DNA from: Bugula neritina
Lineage: Eukaryota; Bryozoa; Gymnolaemata; Cheilostomatida; Bugulidae
Length of the DNA stretch: 64,000 nt
Assembly (NCBI GenBank): GCA_964035545.1
Contig: OZ037769.1
Span: 9,711,429-9,775,428, forward strand
Direction: 5' to 3'
Part shown: one piece after another, positions 53,205 to 64,000 of the stretch
Position numbering within the stretch: the stretch's first letter is position 1
Layout: every line of letters begins with the position of its first letter
Made by a program: the position numbers and the translations under genes
The notes under the pieces: model-generated
Seen by the model: the letters and a program-made list of their open reading frames with translations, nothing else
Database searches by the model: none
Told to the model about the DNA's origin: nothing

Positions 53205-56200
53205 CCAAAAGTGCCTAAATGTGCTAAAAAGTGCCTAAATATGCCTAAATATGCCTAAATGCGCTAAAAGTGCCTAAATGTGCTAAAAAGGTCCTAAAAG
53301 TGCCTAAATGTGCTAAAAAATGCTTGAATGGGCCTAAATGTGCTAATAGTGCCTAAATGTGGTAAGATGTGGCTAAATGTGCTAAAAAGTGCCTAAATGT
53401 GCCAAAATGTGCTAAAAGTGCTTAAATGTGCTAAAAAGTGCGTAAATGTGCTAATAGTGCTCAAATGTGCCTAAATGTGCTTAAAGTGCCTAGATGTGCT
53501 AAAAAGTGCGTAAAAGTGCCTGAATGTGCCTAAATGTGCTAAAAGTGACTAAATGTGCTAAATAGTGCCCAAATGTGCCTAAATTTGCTAAAAAGTGCTT
53601 GAATGTGGATAAATGTACTAAAGGTGCCTAAATGTGCCAAAAGCGCCTAAATGTGCTAAAAAGTGCCTAAAAGTGCCTCAAAGTGCCTAGATATGCCTGA
53701 ATGTGCTAAAAAGTGCCTAAATAAGCCTGAATGTGCAAAAAGTGCCTAAATGTGCGTAAATGCGCTAAAAGTGCCTAAATGTGCTAAAAAGGTCCTAAAA
53801 GTGCCTAAATGTGCTGAAAAATGCTTGAATGGGCCTAAATGTGCTAACAGTGCCTAAATGTGCTAAAGAGTGCCTAAATGTGCTAAAAAGTGCTTGAATG
53901 TGCATAAATGCGCTAAAAAAGCCTAAATGTGCCTAAATGTGCTAATAGTGCCTAAATGTGCTAAAAATTGCCTAAATGTGCTAAAAAGTGCCTAAAAAAG
54001 CCTGAATGTGCTAACAGTGCCTAAATGTGCTAAAAAGTGCCTAAATGTGCTAAAAAGTGCTTGAATGTGCATAATAGCGCTAAAAAAGCCTAAATGTGTC
54101 TAAATGTGCTAATAGTGCCTAAATGTGCTAAAAATTGCCTAAATGTGCTAAAAAGTGCCTAGAAAAACCTGAATGTGCTAACAGTGCCTAAATGTGCCTA
54201 AATGGGCCAAAAAGTGCCTAAATAAGCCTAAATGTGCTAAAAGTGCCTAAATGTGCTAAAACGTGCCTATATGTGCCTAAATGTTCTAAAAGTGCCTAAA
54301 TGTGCTAAAAGTGCCTAAATGTTCTAAAAGGTGCCTAAATCTGCTAAAAAGTGCCTAAATGTGCTAAGAAGTGCCTAAATATGCTAAAAGTGCCTAATTG
54401 TGCAAAAAAGTGCCTAAATGTTCTAAAAAAAGCCTAAATCTGCTAAAAAGTGCCTAAATGTGCTAAGAAGTGCCTAAATGTGTTAAAAAGTGCCTAAATG
54501 TGCCTAAAAGTGCCTAAATGTGCTAAAAAGTGCCTAAATGTGCTAAAAAGTCCCTAAATGTGCTAAAAGTGGCTAAATGTGCTAAAAAAACCTAAAGGTG
54601 CTAAAAAGTGCCTAAAGATGCTAAAAAGTGCCTAAATGTGCCAAAAGTGCCTAAATGTGCTAAAAAGTGCCTAAAAGTGCCTAAATATGCCTAAATGTGC
54701 TAAAAAGTGCCTAAATAAGATTGAATGTGCAAAAAGTGCCTAAATGTGCCTAAATGCGCTAAAAGTGCGTAAATGTGCTAAAAAGGTCCTAAAAGTGCCT
54801 AAATGTGCTGAAAAATGCTTGAATGGGCCTAAATGTGCTAACAGTGCCTGAATGTGCTAAAAAGTGCCTAAATGTGCCTAAATGTGCTAAAAGTGCCTAA
54901 ATGTGCAAAAAAGTGCCCAAATGTGCCTAAAGGTTCTAAAATCCCTAAATGTGCTAATAGTGCCTAAATATGCCTAAGTGTGCTAAAAAGTGCCTAAATG
55001 TGCCTAAATGTGCTAATAGTGCCTAAATGTAATAAGAAGTGCCTAAATGTGCTAAAAAGTGCCTAAATGTGCCTAAATGTGCTAAAAGTGTCTAAATGTG
55101 CTAAAAAGTGCCTAAACGTGCTAAAAGTGCCTAAATGTGCTAAAAAGTGCCTAAATGTGCTCATACTGCTCAAATGTGCCTAAATGTGCTTAAAGTGCCT
55201 AGATGTGCTAAAAAGTGCGTAAAAGTGCCTGAATGTGCCTAAATGCGCTAAAACTGCCTAAATGTGCTAAAAATGTCCTAAAAGTGCTTAAATGTGCTCA
55301 AAAGTGCTTGAATGTGCCTAAATGTGCCAAAAGTGCCTAAATGTGGTAAAAAGTGCCTATATGTGCCTAAATGTGCCAAAAGTGCCTAAATGTGCTAAAA
55401 AGTGCCTATAAGTGCCTAAAAGTGCCTAAATATGCCTAAATGTGCTAGAAGTGCCTCAATGTGCTAAAAAGTGCCTAAATAAGCCTAAATGTCCTAAAAG
55501 TGCCTAAATGTGCTAAAAAATGCCTAGAAGTGCCTAAATGTGCCTAAATGTGCTAAAAGTGCCTAAATGTGCTAAAAAGTGCCTAAATGTGCCTAAATGT
55601 GCTAAAAGTGCCTAAATGTACTAAAAGGTGCCTAAATCTGCTAAAATGTGCCTAAATGTGCTAAGAAGTGCCTTAAATATGCTAAAAGTGCCTTATTGTG
55701 CCAAAAAGTGCCTAAATGTTCTAAAAAAAGCCTAAATCTGCTAAAAAGTGCCTAAGTGTGCTAAGAAGTGCCTAAATGTGTTAAAAAGTGCCTAAATGTG
55801 CCAAAAAGTGCCTAAATGTGCTAAAAAGTGCCTAAATCTGCTAAAAAGTGCCTAAATGTGCTAAGAAGTGCCTAAATATGCTAAAAGTGCCTTATTGTGC
55901 CAAAAAGTGCCTAAATGTTCTAAAAAAAGCCTAAATCTGCTAAAAAGTGCCTAAGTGTGCTAAGAAGTGCCTAAATGTGTTAAAAAGTGCCTAAATGTGC
56001 CAAAAAGTGCCTAAATGTGCTAAAAAGTGCCTAAAGGTGCTAAAAAGTCCCTAAATGTGCTAAAAGTGCCTAAATGTGCTAAAAAGTGCCTAAAAGTGCC
56101 TAAAAGTGCCTAAATATGCCTAACTGTGCTAAAAGTGACTAAATGTGCTAAAAAGTGCCTAAATGTACCTAAATGTGCTAAAAGTGCTCGAATGTGGATA

Positions 56201-59200
56201 AATGTGCTAAAAGTGCCTAAATGTGCCTAAATTTGCTAATAGTGCCTAAATGTGCTAAAATTGCCTAAATGTGCTAAAAAGTGCCTAAATGTACCTAAAA
56301 GTGCCTAAATGTGCCTAAATGTGCTAAAAGTGCCTAAATGTTCTAAAAAAAGCCTAAATCTGCTAAAAAGTGCCTAAATGTGCTAAGAAGTGCCTAAATG
56401 TGTTAAAAAGTGCCTAAATGTGCCTAAAAGTGCCTAAATGTGCTAAAAAGTGCCTAAATGTGCTAAAAAGTCCCTAAATGTGCTAAAAGTGGCTAAATGT
56501 GCTAAAAAAACCTAAAGGTGCTAAAAAGTGCCTAAAGATGCTAAAAAGTGCCTAAATGTGCCAAAAGTGCCTAAATGTGCTAAAAAGTGCCTAAAAGTGC
56601 CTAAATATGCCTAAATGTGCTAAAAGTGCCTAAATAAGATTGAATGTGCAAAAAGTGCCTAAATGTGCCTAAATGCGCTAAAAGTGCGTAAATGTGCTAA
56701 AAAGGTCCTAAAAGTGCCTAAATGTGCTGAAAAATGCTTGAATGGGCCTAAATGTGCTAACAGTGCCTGAATGTGCTAAAAAGTGCCTAAATGTGCCTAA
56801 ATGTGCTAAAAGTGCCTAAATGTGCAAAAAAGTGCCCAAATGTGCCTAAAGGTTCTAAAAATCCCTAAATGTGCTAATAGTGCCTAAATATGCCTAAGTG
56901 TGCTAAAAAGTGCCTAAATGTGCCTAAATGTGCTAATAGTGCCTAAATGTAATAAGAAGTGCCTAAATGTGCTAAAAAGTGCCTAAATGTGCCTAAATGT
57001 GCTAAAAGTGTCTAAATGTGCTAAAAAGTGCCTAAACGTGCTAAAAGTGCCTAAATGTGCTAAAAAGTGCCTAAATGTGCTCATACTGCTCAAATGTGCC
57101 TAAATGTGCTTAAAGTGCCTAGATGTGCTAAAAAGTGCGTAAAAGTGCCTGAATGTGCCTAAATGCGCTAAAACTGCCTAAATGTGCTAAAAATGTCCTA
57201 AAAGTGCTTAAATGTGCTCAAAAGTGCTTGAATGTGCCTAAATGTGCCAAAAGTGCCTAAATGTGGTAAAAAGTGCCTATATGTGCCTAAATGTGCCAAA
57301 AGTGCCTAAATGTGCTAAAAAGTGCCTATAAGTGCCTAAAAGTGCCTAAATATGCCTAAATGTGCTAGAAGTGCCTCAATGTGCTAAAAAGTGCCTAAAT
57401 AAGCCTAAATGTCCTAAAAGTGCCTAAATGTGCTAAAAAATGCCTAGAAGTGCCTAAATGTGCCTAAATGTGCTAAAAGTGCCTAAATGTGCTAAAAAGT
57501 GCCTAAATGTGCCTAAATGTGCTAAAAGTGCCTAAATGTACTAAAAGGTGCCTAAATCTGCTAAAATGTGCCTAAATGTGCTAAGAAGTGCCTAAATATG
57601 CTAAAAGTGCCTTATTGTGCCAAAAAGTGCCTAAATGTTCTAAAAAAAGCCTAAATCTGCTAAAAAGTGCCTAAGTGTGCTAAGAAGTGCCTAAATGTGT
57701 TAAAAAGTGCCTAAATGTGCCAAAAAGTGCCTAAATGTGCTAAAAAGTGCCTAAATCTGCTAAAAAGTGCCTAAATGTGCTAAGAAGTGCCTAAATATGC
57801 TAAAAGTGCCTTATTGTGCCAAAAAGTGCCTAAATGTTCTAAAAAAAGCCTAAATCTGCTAAAAAGTGCCTAAGTGTGCTAAGAAGTGCCTAAATGTGTT
57901 AAAAAGTGCCTAAATGTGCCAAAAAGTGCCTAAATGTGCTAAAAAGTGCCTAAATGTGCTAAAAAGTCCCTAAATGTGCTAAAAGTGCCTAAATGTGCTA
58001 AAAAGTGCCTAAAAGTGCCTAAAAGTGCCTAAATATGCCTAACTGTGCTAAAAGTGACTAAATGTGCTAAAAAGTGCCTAAATGTACCTAAATGTGCTAA
58101 AAAGTGCTCGAATGTGGATAAATGTGCTAAAAGTGCCTAAATGTGCCTAAATTTGCTAATAGTGCCTAAATGTGCTAAAATTGCCTAAATGTGCTAAAAA
58201 GTGCCTAAATGTACCTAAAAGTGCCTAAATGTGCCTAAATGTGCTTAAATGAGCTAAAACTGCCTAAATGTGCGAAAAAGGTCCTAAAACTGCCTAAATG
58301 TGCGAAAAAGGTCCTAAAAGTGCCTAAATGTGCTAAAAAGTGCTTGAATGTGCCTAAATGTGCTAAAAGTGCCTAAATGTGGTAAAAAGTGCCTATATGT
58401 GCCTAAATGTGCCAAAAGTGCCTAAATGTGCTAAAAGGGTCCTAAAAGTGCCTAAATGTGCTAAAAAGTGCTTGGAAGTGCCTAAATGTGCTAAAAAGTG
58501 CATATATGTGCCTAAATGTGCCTAAATGTGCCTGAATGTGCTAAAAGTGCCTAAATATGCTAAAAAGTGCATAAATGTGCCTAAATGTGCTAAAAGTGCC
58601 TAAATGTGCTGGAAAAGGCCTAAATGTGCTAAAGAGTGCCTAAATGTGCTAAAAGTGCCTAAATGTGCCTAAATGCGCTAGAAGTGCCTAAATGTGCTAA
58701 AAAGGTCCTAAAAGTGCCTAAATGCGCTTAAAATGCCTAAATGTGCTAAAAAGTGCGTAAATGTGCCTAAATGTGCTAAAAGTGCCTAAATGTGCTAAAA
58801 AGTGCCTGAAAGTGCTTAAAGTGCCAAAATATGCCTAAATGTGCTAAAAGTGCCTAAATGTGCTAATAGTGTCTAAATGTGCCTAAAAGTGCCTAAATGT
58901 GCCTAAATGTGCCTAAATGTGCTAAAAGTGCCTAAAAGCGCCTAAAGGTGCCTAAATGTGCCTGAATGTGCTAAAAGTGCCTAAAAGTGCCTAAATGTGC
59001 TAAAAGTGCCTAAAAGTGCGTAAATGTGCCTAAATGTGCTAAAAGTGCCTAAATGTGCTAAAAAGTGCCTAAATGTGCTAATAGTGCCTAAATGTGCCTA
59101 AATGCGCTTAAAATGCCTAAATGTGCTAAAAAGTGCGTAAATGTGCCTAAATGTGCCAAAAGTGCCTAATTGTGCTAAAAAGTGCCTAAATGTGCTAAAA

Positions 59201-62200
59201 AGTCCCTAAATGTGCCTAAATGTGCTAAAAGTGCCTAAATGTGCTGAAAAGTGCCTGAAAGTGCTTAAAAGTGCCAAAATATGCCTAAATGTGCTAAAAG
59301 TGCCTAAATGTGCTAAAAAGTGCCTAAAGGTGCCTAAATGTGCCTAAATGTGCTAAAAAGTGCTTGAATGTGGATAAATGTGGTAAAAGCTCCTCAATGT
59401 GCCTAAATTTGCTAATAGTGCCTAAATGTGCTAAAAGTGTCTAAATGTGCTAAAAAGTGCCTAAACGTGCTAAAAGTGCCTAAATGTGCTAAAAAGTGCC
59501 TAAATGTGCTCATACTGCTCAAATGTGCCTAAATGTGCTTAAAGTGCCTAGATGTGCTAAAAAGTGCGTAAAAGTGCCTGAATGTGCCTAAATGCGCTAA
59601 AACTGCCTAAATGTGCTAAAAATGTCCTAAAAGTGCTTAAATGTGCTCAAAAGTGCTTGAATGTGCCTAAATGTGCCAAAAGTGCCTAAATGTGGTAAAA
59701 AGTGCCTATATGTGCCTAAATGTGCCAAAAGTGCCTAAATGTGCTAAAAAGTGCCTATAAGTGCCTAAAAGTGCCTAAATATGCCTAAATGTGCTAGAAG
59801 TGCCTCAATGTGCTAAAAAGTGCCTAAATAAGCCTAAATGTCCTAAAAGTGCCTAAATGTGCTAAAAAATGCCTAGAAGTGCCTAAATGTGCCTAAATGT
59901 GCTAAAAGTGCCTAAATGTGCTAAAAAGTGCCTAAATGTGCCTAAATGTGCTAAAAGTGCCTAAATGTACTAAAAGGTGCCTAAATCTGCTAAAGAGTGC
60001 CTAAATGTGCTAAGAAGTGCCTAAATATGCTAAAAGTGCCTTATTGTGCCAAAAAGTGCCTAAATGTTCTAAAAAAAGCCTAAATCTGCTAAAAAGTGCC
60101 TAAGTGTGCTAAGAAGTGCCTAAATGTGTTAAAAAGTGCCTAAATGTGCCAAAAAGTGCCTAAATGTGCTAAAAAGTGCCTAAATGTGCTAAAAAGTCCC
60201 TAAATGTGCTAAAAGTGCCTAAATGTGCTAAAAAGTGCCTAAAAGTGCCTAAAAGTGCCTAAATATGCCTAAATGTGCTAAAAAGTGCCTAAATAAGATT
60301 GAATGTGCAAAAAGTGCCTAAATGTGCCTAAATGCGCTAAAAGTGCGTAAACGTGCTAAAAAGGTCCTAAAAGTGCCTAAATGTGCTGAAAAATGCTTGA
60401 ATGGGCCTAAATGTGCTAACAGTGCTTGAATGTGCTAAAAAGTGCCTAAATGTGCCTAAATGTGCTAAAAGTGCCTAAATGTGCTAAAAAGTGCCCAAAT
60501 GTGCCTAAAGATTCTAAAAATCCCTAAATGTGCTAATAGTGCCTAAATATGCCTAAGTGTGCTAAAAAGTGCCTAAATGTGCCTAAATGTGCTAATAGTG
60601 CCTAAATGTAATAAGAAGTGCCTAAATGTGGTAAAAAGTGCCTATATGTGCCTAAATGTGCCAAAAGTGCCTAAATGTGCTAAAAAGTGCCTATAAGTGC
60701 CTAAAAGTGCCTAAATATGCCTAAATGTGCTAGAAGTGCCTAAATGTGCTAAAAAGTGCTTAAAAGTGCCTAAAAATGCCTAAATATACCTAAATGTGCT
60801 AAAAGTGCCTAAATGGGCTAAATAATGCTTAAATGTGCCTAAATGTACTAAAAGTGCCTAAATGTGCTAAAAAGTGCCTAAATAAGCCTAAATGTCCTAA
60901 AAGTGCCTAAATGTGCTAAAAAGCGCCTAAAAGTGCCTAAAGTGCCCAAATATGCCTAAATGTGCTAAAAGTGTCTAAATGTGCTAATAAATGCCTAAAT
61001 GTGCCTAAATGTACTAAAAGTACCTAAATGTGCTAAAAAGTGCCTAAATGTGCCTAAACGTGCCAAAAGTCCCTAAATGTGCTAAAAAGTGCCTGAAGGT
61101 GCTTAAAAGTGCCCTAATAAGCCTAAATGTGCTAAAAGTACCTGAATGTGCCCAAATGCACTAAAAGTGCCTAAATGTGCTAAAAAAAGTCCTAAAAGTC
61201 CCTAAATGTGCTAAAAAATGCCTAAAAGTGCCTAAATGTGCCTAAATGTGCTAAAGGTGCCAAAATGTGCTAAAGTGTGCCTAAATGTGCTAAAAAGTGC
61301 CTAAATGTGCTAAAAGGGCCTAAATGTGCTAAAAAGTGCCTAAAAGTGCCTAAAAGTGCCTAAAAGTGCCTAAAAGGGCCTAAAAGTGCCTAAATATGCA
61401 TAAACGTGCTAAAAATTGCCTAAATGTACTAAAAGTGCCTAAATGTGCTAAAAAGTGCCTAAAAGTGCCTAAATGTGCTAAAAGTGCCTAAATGTGCTAA
61501 AAAGTGCCTATATGTGCCTAAATGTGCCAAAAGTGCCTAAATGTGCTAAAAAGTGCCTAAATATGCCTAACTATGGCTAAATGCGCTAAAAGTGCCTAAA
61601 TGTGCTAAAAAGGTCCTAAAAGTGCCTAAATGTGCTAAAAAATGCTTGAATGGGCCTAAATGTGCTAAGAGTGCCTAAATGTGGTAAGAAGTGGCTAAAT
61701 GTGCTAAAAAGTGCCTAAATGTGCCAAAATGTGCTAAAAGTGCTTAAATGTGCTAAAAAGTGCGTAAATGTGCTAATAGTGCTCAAATGTGCCTAAATGT
61801 GCTTAAAGTGCCTAGATGTGCTAAAAAGTGCGTAAAAGTGCCTGAATGTGCCTAAATGTGCTAAAAGTGACTAAATGTGCTAAATAGTGCCCAAATGTGC
61901 CTAAATTTGCTAAAAAGTGCTTGAATGTGGATAAATGTGCTAAAGGTGCCTAAATGTGCCAAAAGTGCCTAAATGTGCTAAAAAGTGCCTAAAAGTGCCT
62001 AAAAGTGCCTAAATATGCCTAAATGTGCTAAAAAGTGCTTAAATAAGCCTGAATGTGCAAAAAGTGCCTAAATGTGCCTAAATGCGCTAAAAGTGCCTAA
62101 ATGTGCTAAAAAGGTCCTAAAAGTGCCTAAATGTGCTGAAAAATGCTTGAATGGGCCTAAATGTGCTAACAATGCCTAAATGTGCTAAAGAGTGCCTAAA

Positions 62201-64000
62201 TGTGCTAAAAAGTGCTTGAATGTGCATAAATGCGCTAAAAAAGCCTAAATGTGCCTAAATGTGCTAATAGTGCCTAAATGTGCTAGAAATTGCCTAAATG
62301 TGCTAAAAAGTGCCTAAAAAAGCCTGAATGTGCTAACAGTGCCTAAATGTGCTAAAAAGTGCCTAAATGTGCTAAAAAGTGCTTGAATGTGCATAAATGC
62401 GCTAACAAAGCCTAAATGTGCCTAAATGTGCTAATAGTGCCTAAATGTGCTAAAAATTGCCTAAATGTGCTAAAAAGTGCCTAGAAAAGCCTAAATGTGC
62501 CTAAATGGGCCAAAAAGTGCCTAAATAAGCCTAAATGTGCTAAAAGTGCCTAAATGTGCTAAAAAGTGCCTAAATGTGCTAAAAGTGCCTAAATGTGCTA
62601 AAAGTGCCTAAATGTGCTCATACTGCTCAAATGTGCCTAAATGTGCTTAAAGTGCCTAGATGTGCTAAAAAATGCGTAAAAGTGCCTGAATGTGCCTAAA
62701 TGCGCTAAAACTGCCTAAATGTGCTAAAAAGGTCCTCAAAGTGCCTAAATAAGCTAAAAAGTGCTTGAATGTGCCTAAATGTGCCAAAAGTGCCTAAATG
62801 TGGTAAAAAGTGCCTATATGTGCCTAAATGTGCCAAAAGTGCCTAAATGTGCTAAAAAGTGCCTATAAGTGCCTAAAAGTGCTTAAAGTGCCTAGATGTG
62901 CTAAAAAGTGCGTAAAAGTGCCTGAATGTGCCTAAATGCGCTAAAACTGCCTAAATGTGCTAAAAAGGTCCTAAAAGTGCCTAAATAAGCTAAAAAGTGC
63001 TTGAATGTGCCTAAATGTGCCAAAAGTGCCTAAATGTGGTAAAAAGTGCCTATATGTGCCTAAATGTGCCAAAAGTGCCTAAATGTGCTAAAAAGTGCCT
63101 ATAAGTGCCTAAAAGTGCCTAAATATGCCTAAATGTGCTAGAAGTGCCTAAATGTGCTAAAAAGTGCCTAAATAAGCCTAAATGTCCTAAAAGTGCCTAA
63201 ATGTGCTAAAAAGTGCTTAAAAGTGCCTAAAAATGCCTAAATAAGCCTGAATGTGCAAAAAGTGCCTAAATGTGCTAAAAAGCGCCTAAAAGTGCCTAAA
63301 TGTGCTAAAAAGGTCCTAAAAGTGCCTAAATGTGCTGAAAAATGCTTGAATGGGCCTAAATGTGCTAACAATGCCTAAATGTGCTAAAGAGTGCCTAAAT
63401 GTGCTAAAAAGTGCTTGAATGTGCATAAATGCGCTAAAAAAGCCTAAATGTGCTAATAGTGCCTAAATGTGCTAGAAATTGCCTAAATGTGCTAAAAAGT
63501 GCCTAAAAAAGCCTGAATGTGCTAACAGTGCCTAAATGTGCTAAAAAGTGCCTAAATGTGCTAAAAAGTGCTTGAATGTGCATAAATGCGCTAACAAAGC
63601 CTAAATGTGCCTAAATGTGCTAATAGTGCCTAAATGTGCTAAAAATTGCCTAAATGTGCTAAAAAGTGCCTAGAAAAGCCAGAATGTGCTAACAGTGCCT
63701 AAATGTGCCTAAATGTGCCTAAATGGGCCAAAAAGTGCCTAAATAAGCCTAAATGTGCTAAAAGTGCCTAAATGTGCTAAAAAGTGCCTATATGTGCCTA
63801 AATGTGCTAAAAGTGCCTAAATGTGCTAAAAGTGCCTAAATGTTCTAAAAGGTGCCTAAATCTGCTAAAAAGTGCCTAAATGTGCTAAGAAGTGCCTAAA
63901 TATGCTAAAAGTGCCTAATTGTGCCAAAAAGTGCCTAAATGTTCTAAAAAAAGCCTTAATGTGCTAAAAAGTGCCTAAATGTGCTAAGAAGTGCCTAAAT
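53205..64000 (+). repeat. Satellite 2 (Sat2), right part
   Basis: The monomers and orientation are as in the left part, continuing to the end of the window. About 53.2-54.4 kb is repeated with substitutions and indels at about 61.5-62.6 kb (offset near 8.32 kb). A 1,199-bp displacement relates 62.1-62.6 kb to 63.3-63.8 kb, and a 236-bp tandem duplication lies at about 62645-63117. No gene or transposon was seen. Confidence 0.95.
54411..58243 (+). repeat. Sat2 higher-order repeat, two copies of 1,920 bp
   Basis: 54411-56330 and 56331-58243 are nearly identical: most 60-base stretches match exactly at an offset of 1,920, with a few one-base indels (near 54705, 54938 and 55673). Each copy contains an internal duplication of about 200 bp (landmark CCTAAATCTG at 55631/55831). 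A third, rearranged copy occupies about 59430-60650 (offset about 2,430 to the second). The high identity implies recent amplification, or an assembly duplication. Confidence 0.9.

Noticed and set aside
52972-53258. Open frames on both strands around 53 kb
   Set aside because: They cross 200 undetermined bases and contain only unknown residues there.
47021-64000. Telomeric or subtelomeric repeats
   Set aside because: No TTAGGG, TTAGG or similar short G-rich tandem motif was found in either satellite.

Overview
The window reads as gene-free satellite heterochromatin from a eukaryote, most likely an animal with a chromosome-scale assembly; the species cannot be told from the sequence. The reasons are about 52 kb of two short-monomer tandem satellites organised in higher-order repeats (HORs), eukaryotic-type transposons (hAT-like, TA-target-site, solo LTR), no recognisable protein or RNA gene, and a run of exactly 200 N as placed by scaffolding software. 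The many open frames on the minus strand of the first satellite come from a 10-bp repeat that lacks stops on that strand, and are not genes.

Layout: (1) 1-28295, satellite 1 (Sat1), made of 10-bp monomers near CATACTGAAA and TACACTGCAA, held almost strictly in 10-bp phase. It carries an HOR of 6,126 bp (second copy 5,575 bp), then an HOR of 4,344 bp, then mixed units. (2) 28296-30072, a 1,777-bp non-autonomous hAT-like element with perfect 16-bp terminal inverted repeats and an 8-bp target duplication. (3) 30073-32971, Sat1 again, with a 1,990-bp HOR. (4) 32972-42385, a 9,414-bp AT-rich insertion with imperfect 23-bp terminal inverted repeats and a TA duplication. It contains a long inverted repeat (arms of about 0.8 kb, each with a second inverted repeat inside) and a 547-bp solo LTR with a 5-bp duplication. 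(5) 42386-47022, Sat1, first resuming the 1,990-bp HOR exactly where it was broken and then decaying to locally duplicated monomers. (6) 47021-64000, satellite 2 (Sat2), 9-11 bp monomers near TGTGCTAAAA and AGTGCCTAAA, with a 1,920-bp HOR at 54.4-58.2 kb and a 200-N gap at 53005-53204.

The history can be read from the nesting. Both transposons entered Sat1 after its HORs had formed: removing each insert plus one target duplication restores the 1,990-bp spacing to the base. The LTR entered the spacer of the long inverted repeat. Sat1 and Sat2 have the same orientation, meet without any intervening sequence, and share a purine/pyrimidine pattern (YRYRCTRAAA), so they may be distant relatives or share a structural constraint. 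Nothing here acts as a pathway or operon; the most interesting content is structural.
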